The position numbers were made by a program, and so were the translations under genes. From positions 1-56,934 of the forward strand of contig SMXW01000081.1 of NCBI GenBank assembly GCA_004356805.1: 56,934 nucleotides of DNA. Reading direction: 5' to 3'. This document shows positions 49,767 to 56,934 of the stretch, in pieces. This DNA is from Acidobacteriota bacterium. GTDB taxonomy: Bacteria > Actinomycetota > Acidimicrobiia > Spongiisociales > ZC4RG35. Below the pieces are notes generated by a model. It saw only the letters and a list, made by a program, of their open reading frames with translations. It searched no databases and was not told the DNA's origin. Within the stretch, counting starts at the first letter, position 1; every line of letters begins with the position of its first letter.

Positions 49767-49776
49767 ATCTAGATCT
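49765..49776. repeat. 12-bp perfect palindrome between convergent genes
   Basis: AGATCTAGATCT overlaps the stop of the RAM-domain gene and lies 8 nt from the ddl stop. It may be simple sequence or part of a bidirectional end; the hairpin would have no proper loop or T-run. Confidence 0.4.
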
Positions 49777-49783
49777 GTGTTCG

Positions 49784-50860
49784 CTAACCCAGCTTGGAGG
49801 CAATCGTCCCGGCACTGCGCAGCGCGGTGCCATCGCTTCCCGCGACCGAGAAAACCCTGGTTGGCGCAGTCTCCGCCTCGGCCATCATGTCCTCGAAGAG
49901 CCGGCGCCGACTGAGTGGTGGCTCGACCCACAAATACGCCGCCATCGAGCCCGGGATCGTATTGACCTCGTTCACAGCCAGTTCCCCGTCCTTCTCGAGG
50001 TAGTCGATTCGGGCAATCCCCCGCAGTTGAGCCACCTCGGTGACACGTCGCGATAACTCGTATATGGCCTTCTCGAGACTCACTTCAAGCGACGCCGGGA
50101 GTTCGCGACCGTCGCTGACCTCGCCACCCCAGGCCAGGTACTTCTGATGGTAGGAGTAAATCCCGTCGTCCGATCGCACCGGGGCCTCAACTGCCGACAT
50201 CTGCCATTCGGGATGGGTGCGGACCGCCACCTGCAGATCCCGGCTCCCGGTGAGAAAGGGCTCTACGACGGCGCCCTGATCAAGAAAACTCGACGATCGC
50301 TTCAGGGCTAGAACCGCGGCCCAGTCATCAGCCACTTCTATGCCGATCGATGACCCGCCGAATCGAGGCTTGACGATGTACGGAGCGTCGAATTCGGGGG
50401 ACGGTTCTTCGCCCGTGGAGACCATCGTCCGTGGAAGGGTCGGCAAACCCGCCGAGGCCATTGCTGCCCCGAAGGCAAGTTTGTCCATTCCCAGAGCCGA
50501 TGCCGCCCGGCCGGGTCCTGTATAGCGAAGCCCAGCCAAGTCGAACAGGCCTTGAAGTGTCCCGTCCTCGCCGGGACCACCGTGGCAAGCGATGAACACC
50601 GCACTGATGTCGAGTGGTTTCCTCTTTAGGACGAAGCCCTGCCCCGGGGAGACGACAAACGAGACTTCCCGGGCCTTGCGAGGCAAACCGTCAGCGAAGT
50701 CCCCAGCTTCGAGATCGGACTCCACCAGGTACCACTCACCGGATTTTGACCAGTAGATGGCATGCACATCGCCAAGGGCGCGTGCTACCTGGAGACCGGT
50801 CAGAACCGAGATGTCATGCTCATCTGACGGTCCCCCGAATACGACTGCTGTCTTGCTCAT
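49784..50860 (-). CDS. ddl: D-alanine--D-alanine ligase
   Basis: ATP-grasp enzyme joining two D-alanines for peptidoglycan. The family pattern is VVFGGPSDEHDISVLTG, HGGPGEDGTLQGLFDLAGLRYTGPG, IVKPRFGGSSIGIEV and the metal-binding end AVNEVNTIPGSMAAY. GGPSDEHD replaces the commoner GGxSxEHE but the ligands are kept. Length 358 aa from ATG 50860. It lies 10 nt after the Mur-ligase-like gene, a natural partner, since MurF uses D-Ala-D-Ala. Confidence 0.94.
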   Translation of the reverse strand: MSKTAVVFGGPSDEHDISVLTGLQVARALGDVHAIYWSKSGEWYLVESDLEAGDFADGLPRKAREVSFVVSPGQGFVLKRKPLDISAVFIACHGGPGEDGTLQGLFDLAGLRYTGPGRAASALGMDKLAFGAAMASAGLPTLPRTMVSTGEEPSPEFDAPYIVKPRFGGSSIGIEVADDWAAVLALKRSSSFLDQGAVVEPFLTGSRDLQVAVRTHPEWQMSAVEAPVRSDDGIYSYHQKYLAWGGEVSDGRELPASLEVSLEKAIYELSRRVTEVAQLRGIARIDYLEKDGELAVNEVNTIPGSMAAYLWVEPPLSRRRLFEDMMAEAETAPTRVFSVAGSDGTALRSAGTIASKLG

Positions 50861-50870
50861 TCGGTGACTC

Positions 50871-52361
50871 TCACGGGTAATGGTCGGGAAGATCGTTCTC
50901 ATAGAGAACGGCATCGCCGGGTCCAAGGTTTCCCCGGACCCATTCGACCGCTTCCTCCCGGGAGTTCACGACGCTAACGGACGCCCGACCCTTGGCAGAA
51001 CCTTCGATCAAAGCCTCACGGTTGGTGTTCCCCACGATAAGGAGATAATCCGCCATCCCGCTTGCGGCGGAGGCAAATGCCCTGTTTTCCTTGTCCTGAA
51101 CCGGACCCAATTCAACCATCCCCGGCGTCACAACGGCCAACCTCCCACTCTTTCCCACGTTCTGGAGAAGCTCGAGAGCGCGTTTTGCCCCTGCCGGATT
51201 GGAGTTGAACGTGTCATCGATGATCGAGAATCCTGATTCGGCAACCGTGACCGACTGACGGTGCTCGCCAACCGGCAATGTGGCCGTGCCTGCAACCAAG
51301 TCTTCAACGGCGATGCCCAGAGCGAGGCAGACGCCAATGGCTACAGCCAAGTTCGCCGAGAACACGCCGTCGGGGGCCGATGCGATGACCCGTCCATCGA
51401 CTCGAATGGAACCGTCGGCCACCCCAACCCGACCATCATCGCCTGTGGAGACCTCGATAATGCTCATCGACCTGGCTTTTTCCTTGGCAAGTTGGGCCAG
51501 CAGAGGGTGGTCAACACAGATCACACCAACCTCTGCACTCTCGAGGATTTCGGCTTTGGCCGAGACGATGCGCTGCTCGGTTCGAAACCTCTCCAGATGA
51601 ACAGGGCCGATCGCCACAATCGCCGCCACCCGCGGCGGAATCCACCTGCACAGCTCCGCGATCTCACCGGGACCGTAGGTACCCATCTCGGCGACGAACA
51701 CCTCCGTACCGGGAGTAAGGCTCTCGTTGATCGCTCGTGCCAGCCCCATTCGGTTGTTGAAGGAAGCGGGGCTAGCCACTGTTCGTTTCGTCCCGTCGAG
51801 TAGATGGGCCACATAATTCTTGGTTGTCGTCTTGCCATAAGAGCCCGTGATCGCCACCACATCAGCCCTGACCGCCTCGAGTTTGCGACCAGCCTTGTCG
51901 ACCCACTTCGAACCGAGCAGACCCTCGAACGGTGCGAGCAGTACAAGAACGAGGTCGACAAGCAGAGGCAACCCGAACAGCCCCGCGGCGATTATCACCG
52001 AGGTTCCGGACCTCCCGCCGAGGTAATAGACAATGAGGATGACGAGTCCAGAAGAAACCGCCAGCCGGCTCAGTCGGCTCGTCCAGGTCAACGGACTCGT
52101 CTTGCCTTTGACCGACAGGCCAATCGGACCGATCTGTGCGGCAGCCACCAAGAATCCGAACCAGACGCTCCACACCGAGCCAATGACACCGACAAGGGCG
52201 ATGGCCAACAACCCGAGGTTGAGGGGCCCGCTGGTCCACCACCGCCATGCAAATCGACTGACGGAGGGCGCGAGATAGTGCTCGCGTTGCGCGATCCGCA
52301 GCCAGCGAAGACCGGCGGGGATCGAAGCAATCCCACAAGCTGCCGCCAGAATCCAGTTCAT
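50871..52361 (-). CDS. membrane-anchored Mur-ligase-family protein (MurF-like)
   Basis: 496-aa protein with a two-part build. Residues 1-145 contain about five hydrophobic segments (around 3-18, 47-64, 65-80, 100-117 and 121-143). The rest is a Mur ligase: ATP loop ITGSYGKTTTKNY (P-loop near 173-180), SFNNRMGLARAINESL, VAEMGTYGPGEIAELC, VHLERF and the C-terminal DDTFNSNPAGAKRALELL, as in MurF. Coupling with ddl suggests it adds D-Ala-D-Ala to a peptidoglycan precursor at the membrane, but the family also ligates other precursors. The start at ATG 52361 overlaps the hydrolase stop. A second, soluble MurF may exist elsewhere. Confidence 0.84.
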   Translation of the reverse strand: MNWILAAACGIASIPAGLRWLRIAQREHYLAPSVSRFAWRWWTSGPLNLGLLAIALVGVIGSVWSVWFGFLVAAAQIGPIGLSVKGKTSPLTWTSRLSRLAVSSGLVILIVYYLGGRSGTSVIIAAGLFGLPLLVDLVLVLLAPFEGLLGSKWVDKAGRKLEAVRADVVAITGSYGKTTTKNYVAHLLDGTKRTVASPASFNNRMGLARAINESLTPGTEVFVAEMGTYGPGEIAELCRWIPPRVAAIVAIGPVHLERFRTEQRIVSAKAEILESAEVGVICVDHPLLAQLAKEKARSMSIIEVSTGDDGRVGVADGSIRVDGRVIASAPDGVFSANLAVAIGVCLALGIAVEDLVAGTATLPVGEHRQSVTVAESGFSIIDDTFNSNPAGAKRALELLQNVGKSGRLAVVTPGMVELGPVQDKENRAFASAASGMADYLLIVGNTNREALIEGSAKGRASVSVVNSREEAVEWVRGNLGPGDAVLYENDLPDHYP

Positions 52362-53101
52362 TCGAGGACAGAATCTATGGCTTTGCGGAGCTCTTCCGGG
52401 GCTTCGGTGGGAACGTGGTGCCCCACACCTTCGAGTACTCGCAATTCTGGCTCGTCGCCTGTTGAGCCGATGATGTCGGCGGTGGTTCGCGCTACCGAAA
52501 CGGGAACCTCCCCATCCGAATCCCCCCAAAGTAGAAAAACCTGCGATTGCATGTCGCGGAGTTGCGGCTCATAACTCTCGTTCACCACCTTCACCAGGAT
52601 GTCCCGCATGACACCCCTGGCTGACCTGTAGTCGGCCGAACCGCTCTGTTTCCGTAGCGTCTCCATGCGCTCATCCGAAACGATGCCGACCTTGTTGAGA
52701 GATCTGATTATTCGGTAGGAGAGCTTTGGCGAGCGAGGGGGAGCCATCCGGACGACTGGCGCACCGGTGAGGATCACGGGACCGATCCTTTCGGGGAATC
52801 GAGCAGCTAGACAGACCGAGATCCTGCCGCCAAACGAATGGCCGACCAGGACTGGAGGCTTATCGAACTCGGACAGTATCGGGGAGACAAGTTCTGCATA
52901 GCCCTCGGCGCCAATCACGTCAGCAGGAGGAGGGGACGCTCCAAAGCCTGGAAGATCCGGGGCAAGAGCAGAGATACCCGCCAGGCTGTTCTTGAAATCG
53001 GCTCCACGCCGACCCCACCCATGAAGAGCAAGAACACATGGCGGTCCAGAGCCGAACACCTCGGCAAACACTGCGCCGTCAACGAAAGACCGTAAAGCCA
53101 A
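52358..53101 (-). CDS. alpha/beta-hydrolase
   Basis: 247-aa serine hydrolase. The nucleophile elbow is GHSFGG (preceded by VLV), the oxyanion loop is LHGWGRRGADF, the acid is probably the aspartate in LLWGDSDGEVP, and the histidine is in GVGHHVPTEAPEELRKAI. A cap of helices lies at about residues 120-190. The start is TTG 53101 with AGAGGA 7 nt upstream. It leads the hydrolase-MurF-like-ddl unit. The substrate is unknown; haloperoxidase/esterase-like sequence features are general. Confidence 0.86.
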   Translation of the reverse strand: MALRSFVDGAVFAEVFGSGPPCVLALHGWGRRGADFKNSLAGISALAPDLPGFGASPPPADVIGAEGYAELVSPILSEFDKPPVLVGHSFGGRISVCLAARFPERIGPVILTGAPVVRMAPPRSPKLSYRIIRSLNKVGIVSDERMETLRKQSGSADYRSARGVMRDILVKVVNESYEPQLRDMQSQVFLLWGDSDGEVPVSVARTTADIIGSTGDEPELRVLEGVGHHVPTEAPEELRKAIDSVLE

Positions 53102-53162
53102 AGATCAATCCTCTATCCGACAGGGAGAAACGCCGAGAATACAGGGAGGGGGCCCCGATCCA

Positions 53163-54950
53163 ATGACCACCCAAGACACCCAACCGACAATCCACGAGGC
53201 GATGGCCCGGTTTCGGGCATCGCTGCTTCGTCGCGCGTCGGCAGTGACTTGGGTCGTTCTCATCATCATCGGCGCCCGCGCCGTTCGCAGCGAAGTCTTC
53301 ATGCAGCCTGCCTTCTACATACCGATGGCAGGTTTGGCGGTGCTGTCGATTTCGGCGGCCGCAACCCGGTGGGAAGGGTTAATGGCGACCAAGGCGGCCC
53401 CATGGATCTCCACTGGCTGGCTTCTTGCTCTCATCGTCGGCTTGACGACCTTCGCCACCATCCCGGAACTAACAGCCACTGCAGAGCCCATCCTCTTTGG
53501 CATAGCGGCGGTATCAGGTCTTCTCCTCACGTGGTGGGCCCACGCGATCATCACCATTACCATCGGTATTGGCATCTCCTACATCGCCTTCACGCTCGGA
53601 CTCGCCGATGCCATACCAGATGTGCTTGCCCCGGTCCTGACCGTCTTGGTTGTCGCTGCCGCGACGGCCCTGGTTGGTTTTGAGTTTGAGAAAGAAGCCG
53701 TCGTCTCGGCAGGAAAGGAGAGCATGCTCGAGGTTCAGCGTCTCGATTTCGAACGTCTCTATGCGGTCAGCGCCACTCTGGCTCGGGCCGAATCACTGGC
53801 CGAGATCGTCCCGCATCTAATCGGAACCATCTGCAAATACCTCGACGCCCAGGTGGGAGTCGTCCTTCTTCACGACACCAACTTGGCACGCCTGGAGGTG
53901 ATGAGCCCTATCTGGGTCAACGGATATCCGCTCGAGGCCGAGAAAATATCGGTCGACATAAACGCAGCGAGCGTGGTGGCCCAGACCTATCGGGCCGCCA
54001 AACCGTTCTTGGTCAAGAATATCGACGCGAAGACCGACTCACATGTCTTGCTCAAGGAGCTTGGCCTGAAGCAGGCACTGGTGGCACCTCTAAAGGTAGA
54101 AGCGATGAGAGTGGGTGTCATCGTGGTGGGCGATCCCTACAACCATGACTTCACGGAAGACCAGTTGGAGCAGTTAGGTTCGCTGGCCGCTCCCGCAGGG
54201 CTTGTCCTGAGCCAGATTGGGAGATACGAGGCTCAGGCGGAGATGACAAGACGGCTTGAAGAAGTCGCTCAAATGAAGTCTGATTTTGTCTCGACGGTGA
54301 GCCACGAGCTGCGCAGCCCCCTTACATCGATCATCGGATCGCTGGACACGGTAAATCGCCCCGAGTTGGCCCCGCCGGAGCCCGTCTCCCAGCAGCTACT
54401 CCTCAGTGCACGACGCCAGGCTGGGCGGTTACAGAGACTCATAGAGGACCTGCTGGTTGTGTCTCGAATCGATCGGGGGGCGATCCCGTTGCAGATCGAG
54501 ACGATTTCGATCCACGAGATCTTCAACGAGATCTACCGCGTGGTCTCGATCGAGCCAACGATCAAGGTCGACCCGGTGGATTTGGAGGTAAGGGCAGACC
54601 GAGATCATTTGTCGCGGGTTCTCATCAATCTCGTCGAGAACGCAGCCAAGTACGCGCCCGATAGTCAGGTGGACTTGTTCGCTTGGGAACAAGCCGGCAT
54701 GGCTGTTCTGGCGGTTGTCGACCATGGACCAGGCATCCCCGAGGGCGAGAGAGAGCACGTGTTCGAGAGGTTCACACAGTTAGACCAATCGGATACGAGG
54801 TTGAAGGGTGGGACAGGCCTCGGTCTGTCGATCGTGAAGACTCTCACCGAGACGATGCACGGTTCGGTGCGAATCGAGACGACCGAGGGTGGCGGGGCCA
54901 CCTTCGTCGTCGAACTCCCCCTCGCGGTCACAATGCCAGCAGAGGCTTAG
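53163..54950 (+). CDS. sensor histidine kinase with membrane and GAF domains
   Basis: 595-aa kinase. The N-terminal 175 residues hold about five or six hydrophobic helices (first near 28-41, then 50-67, 84-100, 109-125, 129-146, 154-172) forming an integral sensor. A GAF domain follows at about residues 196-350. The HisKA domain has VSTVSHELRSPL with the phosphoacceptor His381, and the ATPase domain has LINLVENAAKYAP, DHGPGIPEGE and GGTGLGLSIVK. No response regulator is adjacent, so it is an orphan kinase. ATG 53163 follows an AGGGAGGGGG stretch. Confidence 0.93.
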   Translation: MTTQDTQPTIHEAMARFRASLLRRASAVTWVVLIIIGARAVRSEVFMQPAFYIPMAGLAVLSISAAATRWEGLMATKAAPWISTGWLLALIVGLTTFATIPELTATAEPILFGIAAVSGLLLTWWAHAIITITIGIGISYIAFTLGLADAIPDVLAPVLTVLVVAAATALVGFEFEKEAVVSAGKESMLEVQRLDFERLYAVSATLARAESLAEIVPHLIGTICKYLDAQVGVVLLHDTNLARLEVMSPIWVNGYPLEAEKISVDINAASVVAQTYRAAKPFLVKNIDAKTDSHVLLKELGLKQALVAPLKVEAMRVGVIVVGDPYNHDFTEDQLEQLGSLAAPAGLVLSQIGRYEAQAEMTRRLEEVAQMKSDFVSTVSHELRSPLTSIIGSLDTVNRPELAPPEPVSQQLLLSARRQAGRLQRLIEDLLVVSRIDRGAIPLQIETISIHEIFNEIYRVVSIEPTIKVDPVDLEVRADRDHLSRVLINLVENAAKYAPDSQVDLFAWEQAGMAVLAVVDHGPGIPEGEREHVFERFTQLDQSDTRLKGGTGLGLSIVKTLTETMHGSVRIETTEGGGATFVVELPLAVTMPAEA

Positions 54951-55732
54951 TCGGAATCGTTCCCGGCGGCCACAGCGTGGAACCCGCCATCCACATGGAC
55001 GATCTCACCGGTCGTCATCGGTGCCCAATCGCTGAGAAGCACAGCAACCATACGGGCTACCGGTTCCGGATCGGTCGCGTCCCAGACCAAAGGCGATCGC
55101 TCCCGCCAAACCTCATCGAACTTGTCGAAACCGGGGATCGATTTTGCGGCCACAGTACCCAGAGGCCCGGCGGAGACAGCGTTGGCCCGTATCCCGTCTC
55201 GACCCAGGTCTCGTGCGAGATAGCGGGTCACACTCTCCAGCGCCGATTTTGCCACGCCCATCCAGTCGTAGGCCGGCCAGGCCTGGGTGTTGTCGAAGTT
55301 CAACGCAACAAGTGACCCACCACCCGCCTTTTTCATCAGCGGTAGTAGCGCGACCGCCAGGGTCTTGTAGGAGAAGGCCGAAGTAACGAAGGCTATTTGC
55401 GCCGACTCCACTGGCGTATTGAGGAAGTTCCCTCCAAGGGCGTCGGCGGGGGCGAACGCGATGGCATGAAGTGCGCCATCGATCATGCCCCAACGATCGG
55501 TCAAGTCGGCGGTCAAGGCACCGACGTGTGCTGGATCGTTGATGTCCAACTCGAGGACGTCACATGGCTCGGGGAGTCTCCGGACGGAACGCTCGGTGAG
55601 ACGCATCCCTCGGCCAAACCCGGTGGCAACGATCTCGGCGCCTTCCTGCTGAACGATGCGAGCGACGTGCCATGCGATGGAGTCGTCTGTGAGCACACCG
55701 GTGATGAGCAATTTCTTGCCTTCGAGCAACAT
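54947..55732 (-). CDS. fabI: enoyl-[acyl-carrier-protein] reductase, InhA-like
   Basis: NADH-dependent reductase of the last step in fatty-acid elongation. The Rossmann start ITGVLTDDSIAWHVARI is InhA/FabI-like. The catalytic pair is Tyr155 and Lys162 in PAYDWMGVAKSALESV, a block nearly identical to mycobacterial InhA, as is FVTSAFSYKTL. The residue aligned with InhA Ser94 is Ala90 (LHAIAFAP). At 261 aa it is normal. Its 3' end overlaps the histidine kinase by 4 nt. The upstream membrane-protein gene shares a base with its start, suggesting cotranscription. Confidence 0.94.
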   Translation of the reverse strand: MLLEGKKLLITGVLTDDSIAWHVARIVQQEGAEIVATGFGRGMRLTERSVRRLPEPCDVLELDINDPAHVGALTADLTDRWGMIDGALHAIAFAPADALGGNFLNTPVESAQIAFVTSAFSYKTLAVALLPLMKKAGGGSLVALNFDNTQAWPAYDWMGVAKSALESVTRYLARDLGRDGIRANAVSAGPLGTVAAKSIPGFDKFDEVWRERSPLVWDATDPEPVARMVAVLLSDWAPMTTGEIVHVDGGFHAVAAGNDSD

Positions 55733-56091
55733 CAGAAGTTGCGTCCAAAACTCATGATCCCTCGGATTCCCAGACCCATTGTGAACAATAGAAGGAGGCC
55801 GTAGTACAGCGCGGGACGCTTCCGGAATTGCGACCGGTAGATATAGACGAAGGTGAACGTCACCGCGATCACGACCCCGTAGAAGACATGCAGGTTACCG
55901 GGGTCAACGCCCGTAGACATCACAAATATACCGATCAGGATCTGAGCGAGCAGTCCGACGATGGCGACACCAACCGCCCAATAGAACGCGTTGGGGATCC
56001 TCTCTCTTTTGGTCATGAGAACCCCCCAGAGACCGATCACACCATTGAGCCCTGCCGCGATGTAACCCCAGGTCGTGTGGATTGAGCTCAC
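55732..56091 (-). CDS. small membrane protein with four helices
   Basis: 119-aa protein with four predicted transmembrane helices (about residues 7-27, 35-58, 66-86, 95-114) and a conserved-looking HTTWGYIAAGLNGVIGLWG beginning. I do not recognise a named family; similar small proteins occur beside fabI in actinobacteria as far as I recall. The start is GTG 56091, 6 nt after a TAAGCT box. Confidence 0.78.
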   Translation of the reverse strand: MSSIHTTWGYIAAGLNGVIGLWGVLMTKRERIPNAFYWAVGVAIVGLLAQILIGIFVMSTGVDPGNLHVFYGVVIAVTFTFVYIYRSQFRKRPALYYGLLLLFTMGLGIRGIMSFGRNF

Positions 56092-56097
56092 GAAATG

Positions 56098-56103
56098 AGC
56101 TTA
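56098..56103 (-). promoter_or_regulatory. -10 box of the small membrane protein-fabI operon (leaderless type)
   Basis: TAAGCT on the minus strand ends 6 nt before GTG 56091. The remaining bases up to 56158 contain a 5-bp inverted repeat (GTCGAGGTCGAC) but no clear terminator of the HNH gene. Confidence 0.48.
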
Positions 56104-56158
56104 GGGGCCTGCCCGCGTTGACTTCCGGTGAGTTGGTCGAGGTCGACTCGGCCCTTCG

Positions 56159-56934
56159 CTAGGGCGATTGGCCGTTGGTGGTGTAGGTGTGTCCTAGTCG
56201 GCTGAGCCAGGTGTGGTCGCCGTTGGGTTGGACGGTTGGTTTCCATGGTGCTTCGTGTTTGACCCGATGGTGGTGACGGCATAGGGGCGCAAGATTGCAG
56301 GTGGTGGTGGGTCCGCCATCGGCAACCGCTACCCGGTGATCGAGGTCACAGTCGGCCGACGACATGCGACATCCGGGGAAGACGCAATACCGGAAGCGCG
56401 CTTGGACGTGCCGTTTCTGAGCGGTGGTGGGTCGCCGGGTGGTGATCCCGGTGTGGACAACCCGATTGTTGTGGTCGGTGACCGCCCACCGCCATTCCGC
56501 CTTTTCCTGTTCTTGGGCGACTTGACGTGCGATGTCGGCTATCACCGGTCCGTATCCGGGGATCTCCGCTGCCTTTTCGTCCAATCCGACAAGAGTGGCC
56601 AGGTCGACTGTGATATCGACCATTGCCCGTTGCTGTCCACCCGCAACTTGGGCGCCTTGGAGCAGGTCGAGGTAAATATCGGCGCGGAGTTGGTCCATAC
56701 TCCGAGGATCACCGTTGGCTTTGAGACTTCTCGCTGTCTTGTCGAGAAACCGGGTGATAGCCGCCACCCGCTCGGGTGGTAGTCCCATCCCGTACAGGTC
56801 AGCGGTGCCATCAGGGCTGGCCTGAGACACGACCCGTCTTTCCAACAAGGCCTCCTCGAAACGGGTTTTCGCTTCCCCGGGATCGGTTTCCACACAGAGA
56901 CGCCGGATCCGAGCCGCCAGTTGACCCGTGGTCA
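56159..56934 (-). CDS. DUF222/HNH endonuclease-domain protein (13E12 family), 5' end cut by window edge
   Basis: C-terminal part of a 13E12-type protein: a DUF222 helical region (RFEEALLERRVVSQASPDGTA, LPPERVAAITRFLDKTAR) followed by an HNH nuclease domain FRYCVFPGCRMSSADCDLDHRVAVADGGPTTTCNLAPLCRHHHRVKH, with the CxxC and the DHRxxxxDGGPT pattern and the final HHHxxKH. The frame remains open through base 56934, so the N-terminus is missing; the GTG at 56893 is internal. Such genes occur in many copies in actinobacterial genomes and behave like repeated or mobile elements. Confidence 0.88.
   Translation of the reverse strand, partial: TTGQLAARIRRLCVETDPGEAKTRFEEALLERRVVSQASPDGTADLYGMGLPPERVAAITRFLDKTARSLKANGDPRSMDQLRADIYLDLLQGAQVAGGQQRAMVDITVDLATLVGLDEKAAEIPGYGPVIADIARQVAQEQEKAEWRWAVTDHNNRVVHTGITTRRPTTAQKRHVQARFRYCVFPGCRMSSADCDLDHRVAVADGGPTTTCNLAPLCRHHHRVKHEAPWKPTVQPNGDHTWLSRLGHTYTTNGQSP

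Overview
The window looks like one chromosomal segment of an actinobacterium (Actinomycetota), most plausibly an Acidimicrobiia-type lineage. The evidence is moderately high GC, actinobacterial markers (DUF2469, DUF3052, a WhiG/FliA-type sigma factor, a DUF177-rpmF-plsX-rnc-mutM-acyP-smc-ftsY block, an InhA-like enoyl reductase) and many start codons lying 6-8 nt after a TAnnnT -10 box, the layout of leaderless transcripts. The lineage is inferred from gene content only. No rRNA, tRNA, CRISPR array or complete insertion sequence was seen, and no gene-free stretch exceeds about 120 bases.

Layout. 1-15250 is mostly minus strand: the conserved block ffh-rpsP-KH-rimM-[thiolase]-trmD-rplS-lepB-DUF2469-yraN and, further left, comM-dprA-xerC-sigma factor (cut by the window edge). 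Between these sit an ABC exporter pair, a crotonase, a gamma-glutamyltranspeptidase and, on the plus strand, two tiny genes (37 and 71 aa). 15364-23843 is a plus-strand aerobic carbon-monoxide dehydrogenase cluster: AAA and VWA accessory genes (coxD, coxE), the three structural genes coxM-coxS-coxL with the form I active-site loop AYRCSFR, and three XdhC/CoxF-type maturation genes, one carrying a C-terminal YHS metal-binding domain. PEP carboxylase follows with its start overlapping the last XdhC stop.

26661-35912 (plus strand) holds upp, an alkyltransferase-like protein, a SIMPL lipoprotein, an arginine operon of Xanthomonas type (N-acetylornithine carbamoyltransferase, fused N-acetylglutamate kinase/synthase, argC), a pyrimidine-nucleoside phosphorylase, etfBA, a DUF3052 gene and a lipoprotein. 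35916-48964 (minus) is the classical block recG-rsmD-coaD-coiled coil-DUF177-rpmF-plsX-rnc-mutM-acyP-smc-ftsY-cdd, interrupted only by a plus-strand membrane gene at 41973. 49082-56934 holds rpmB, two very small proteins, ddl with a membrane-anchored Mur-ligase-like protein, an alpha/beta hydrolase, a GAF histidine kinase, an InhA-like fabI, a small membrane protein and the edge of a DUF222/HNH gene.

Most notable points: (1) an XdhC-YHS fusion in a form I (Mo-Cu) CODH operon, a candidate metal-insertion factor; (2) an acetylcitrulline-type arginine route outside its textbook hosts; (3) widespread predicted leaderless starts, one placing the carbamoyltransferase start exactly on an ATC codon; (4) a CTG start for mutM forced by the catalytic N-terminal proline; (5) a 52-bp tandem duplication at the 3' ends of two convergent genes; (6) a perfect palindrome between the -10 box and start codon of the ABC exporter operon.
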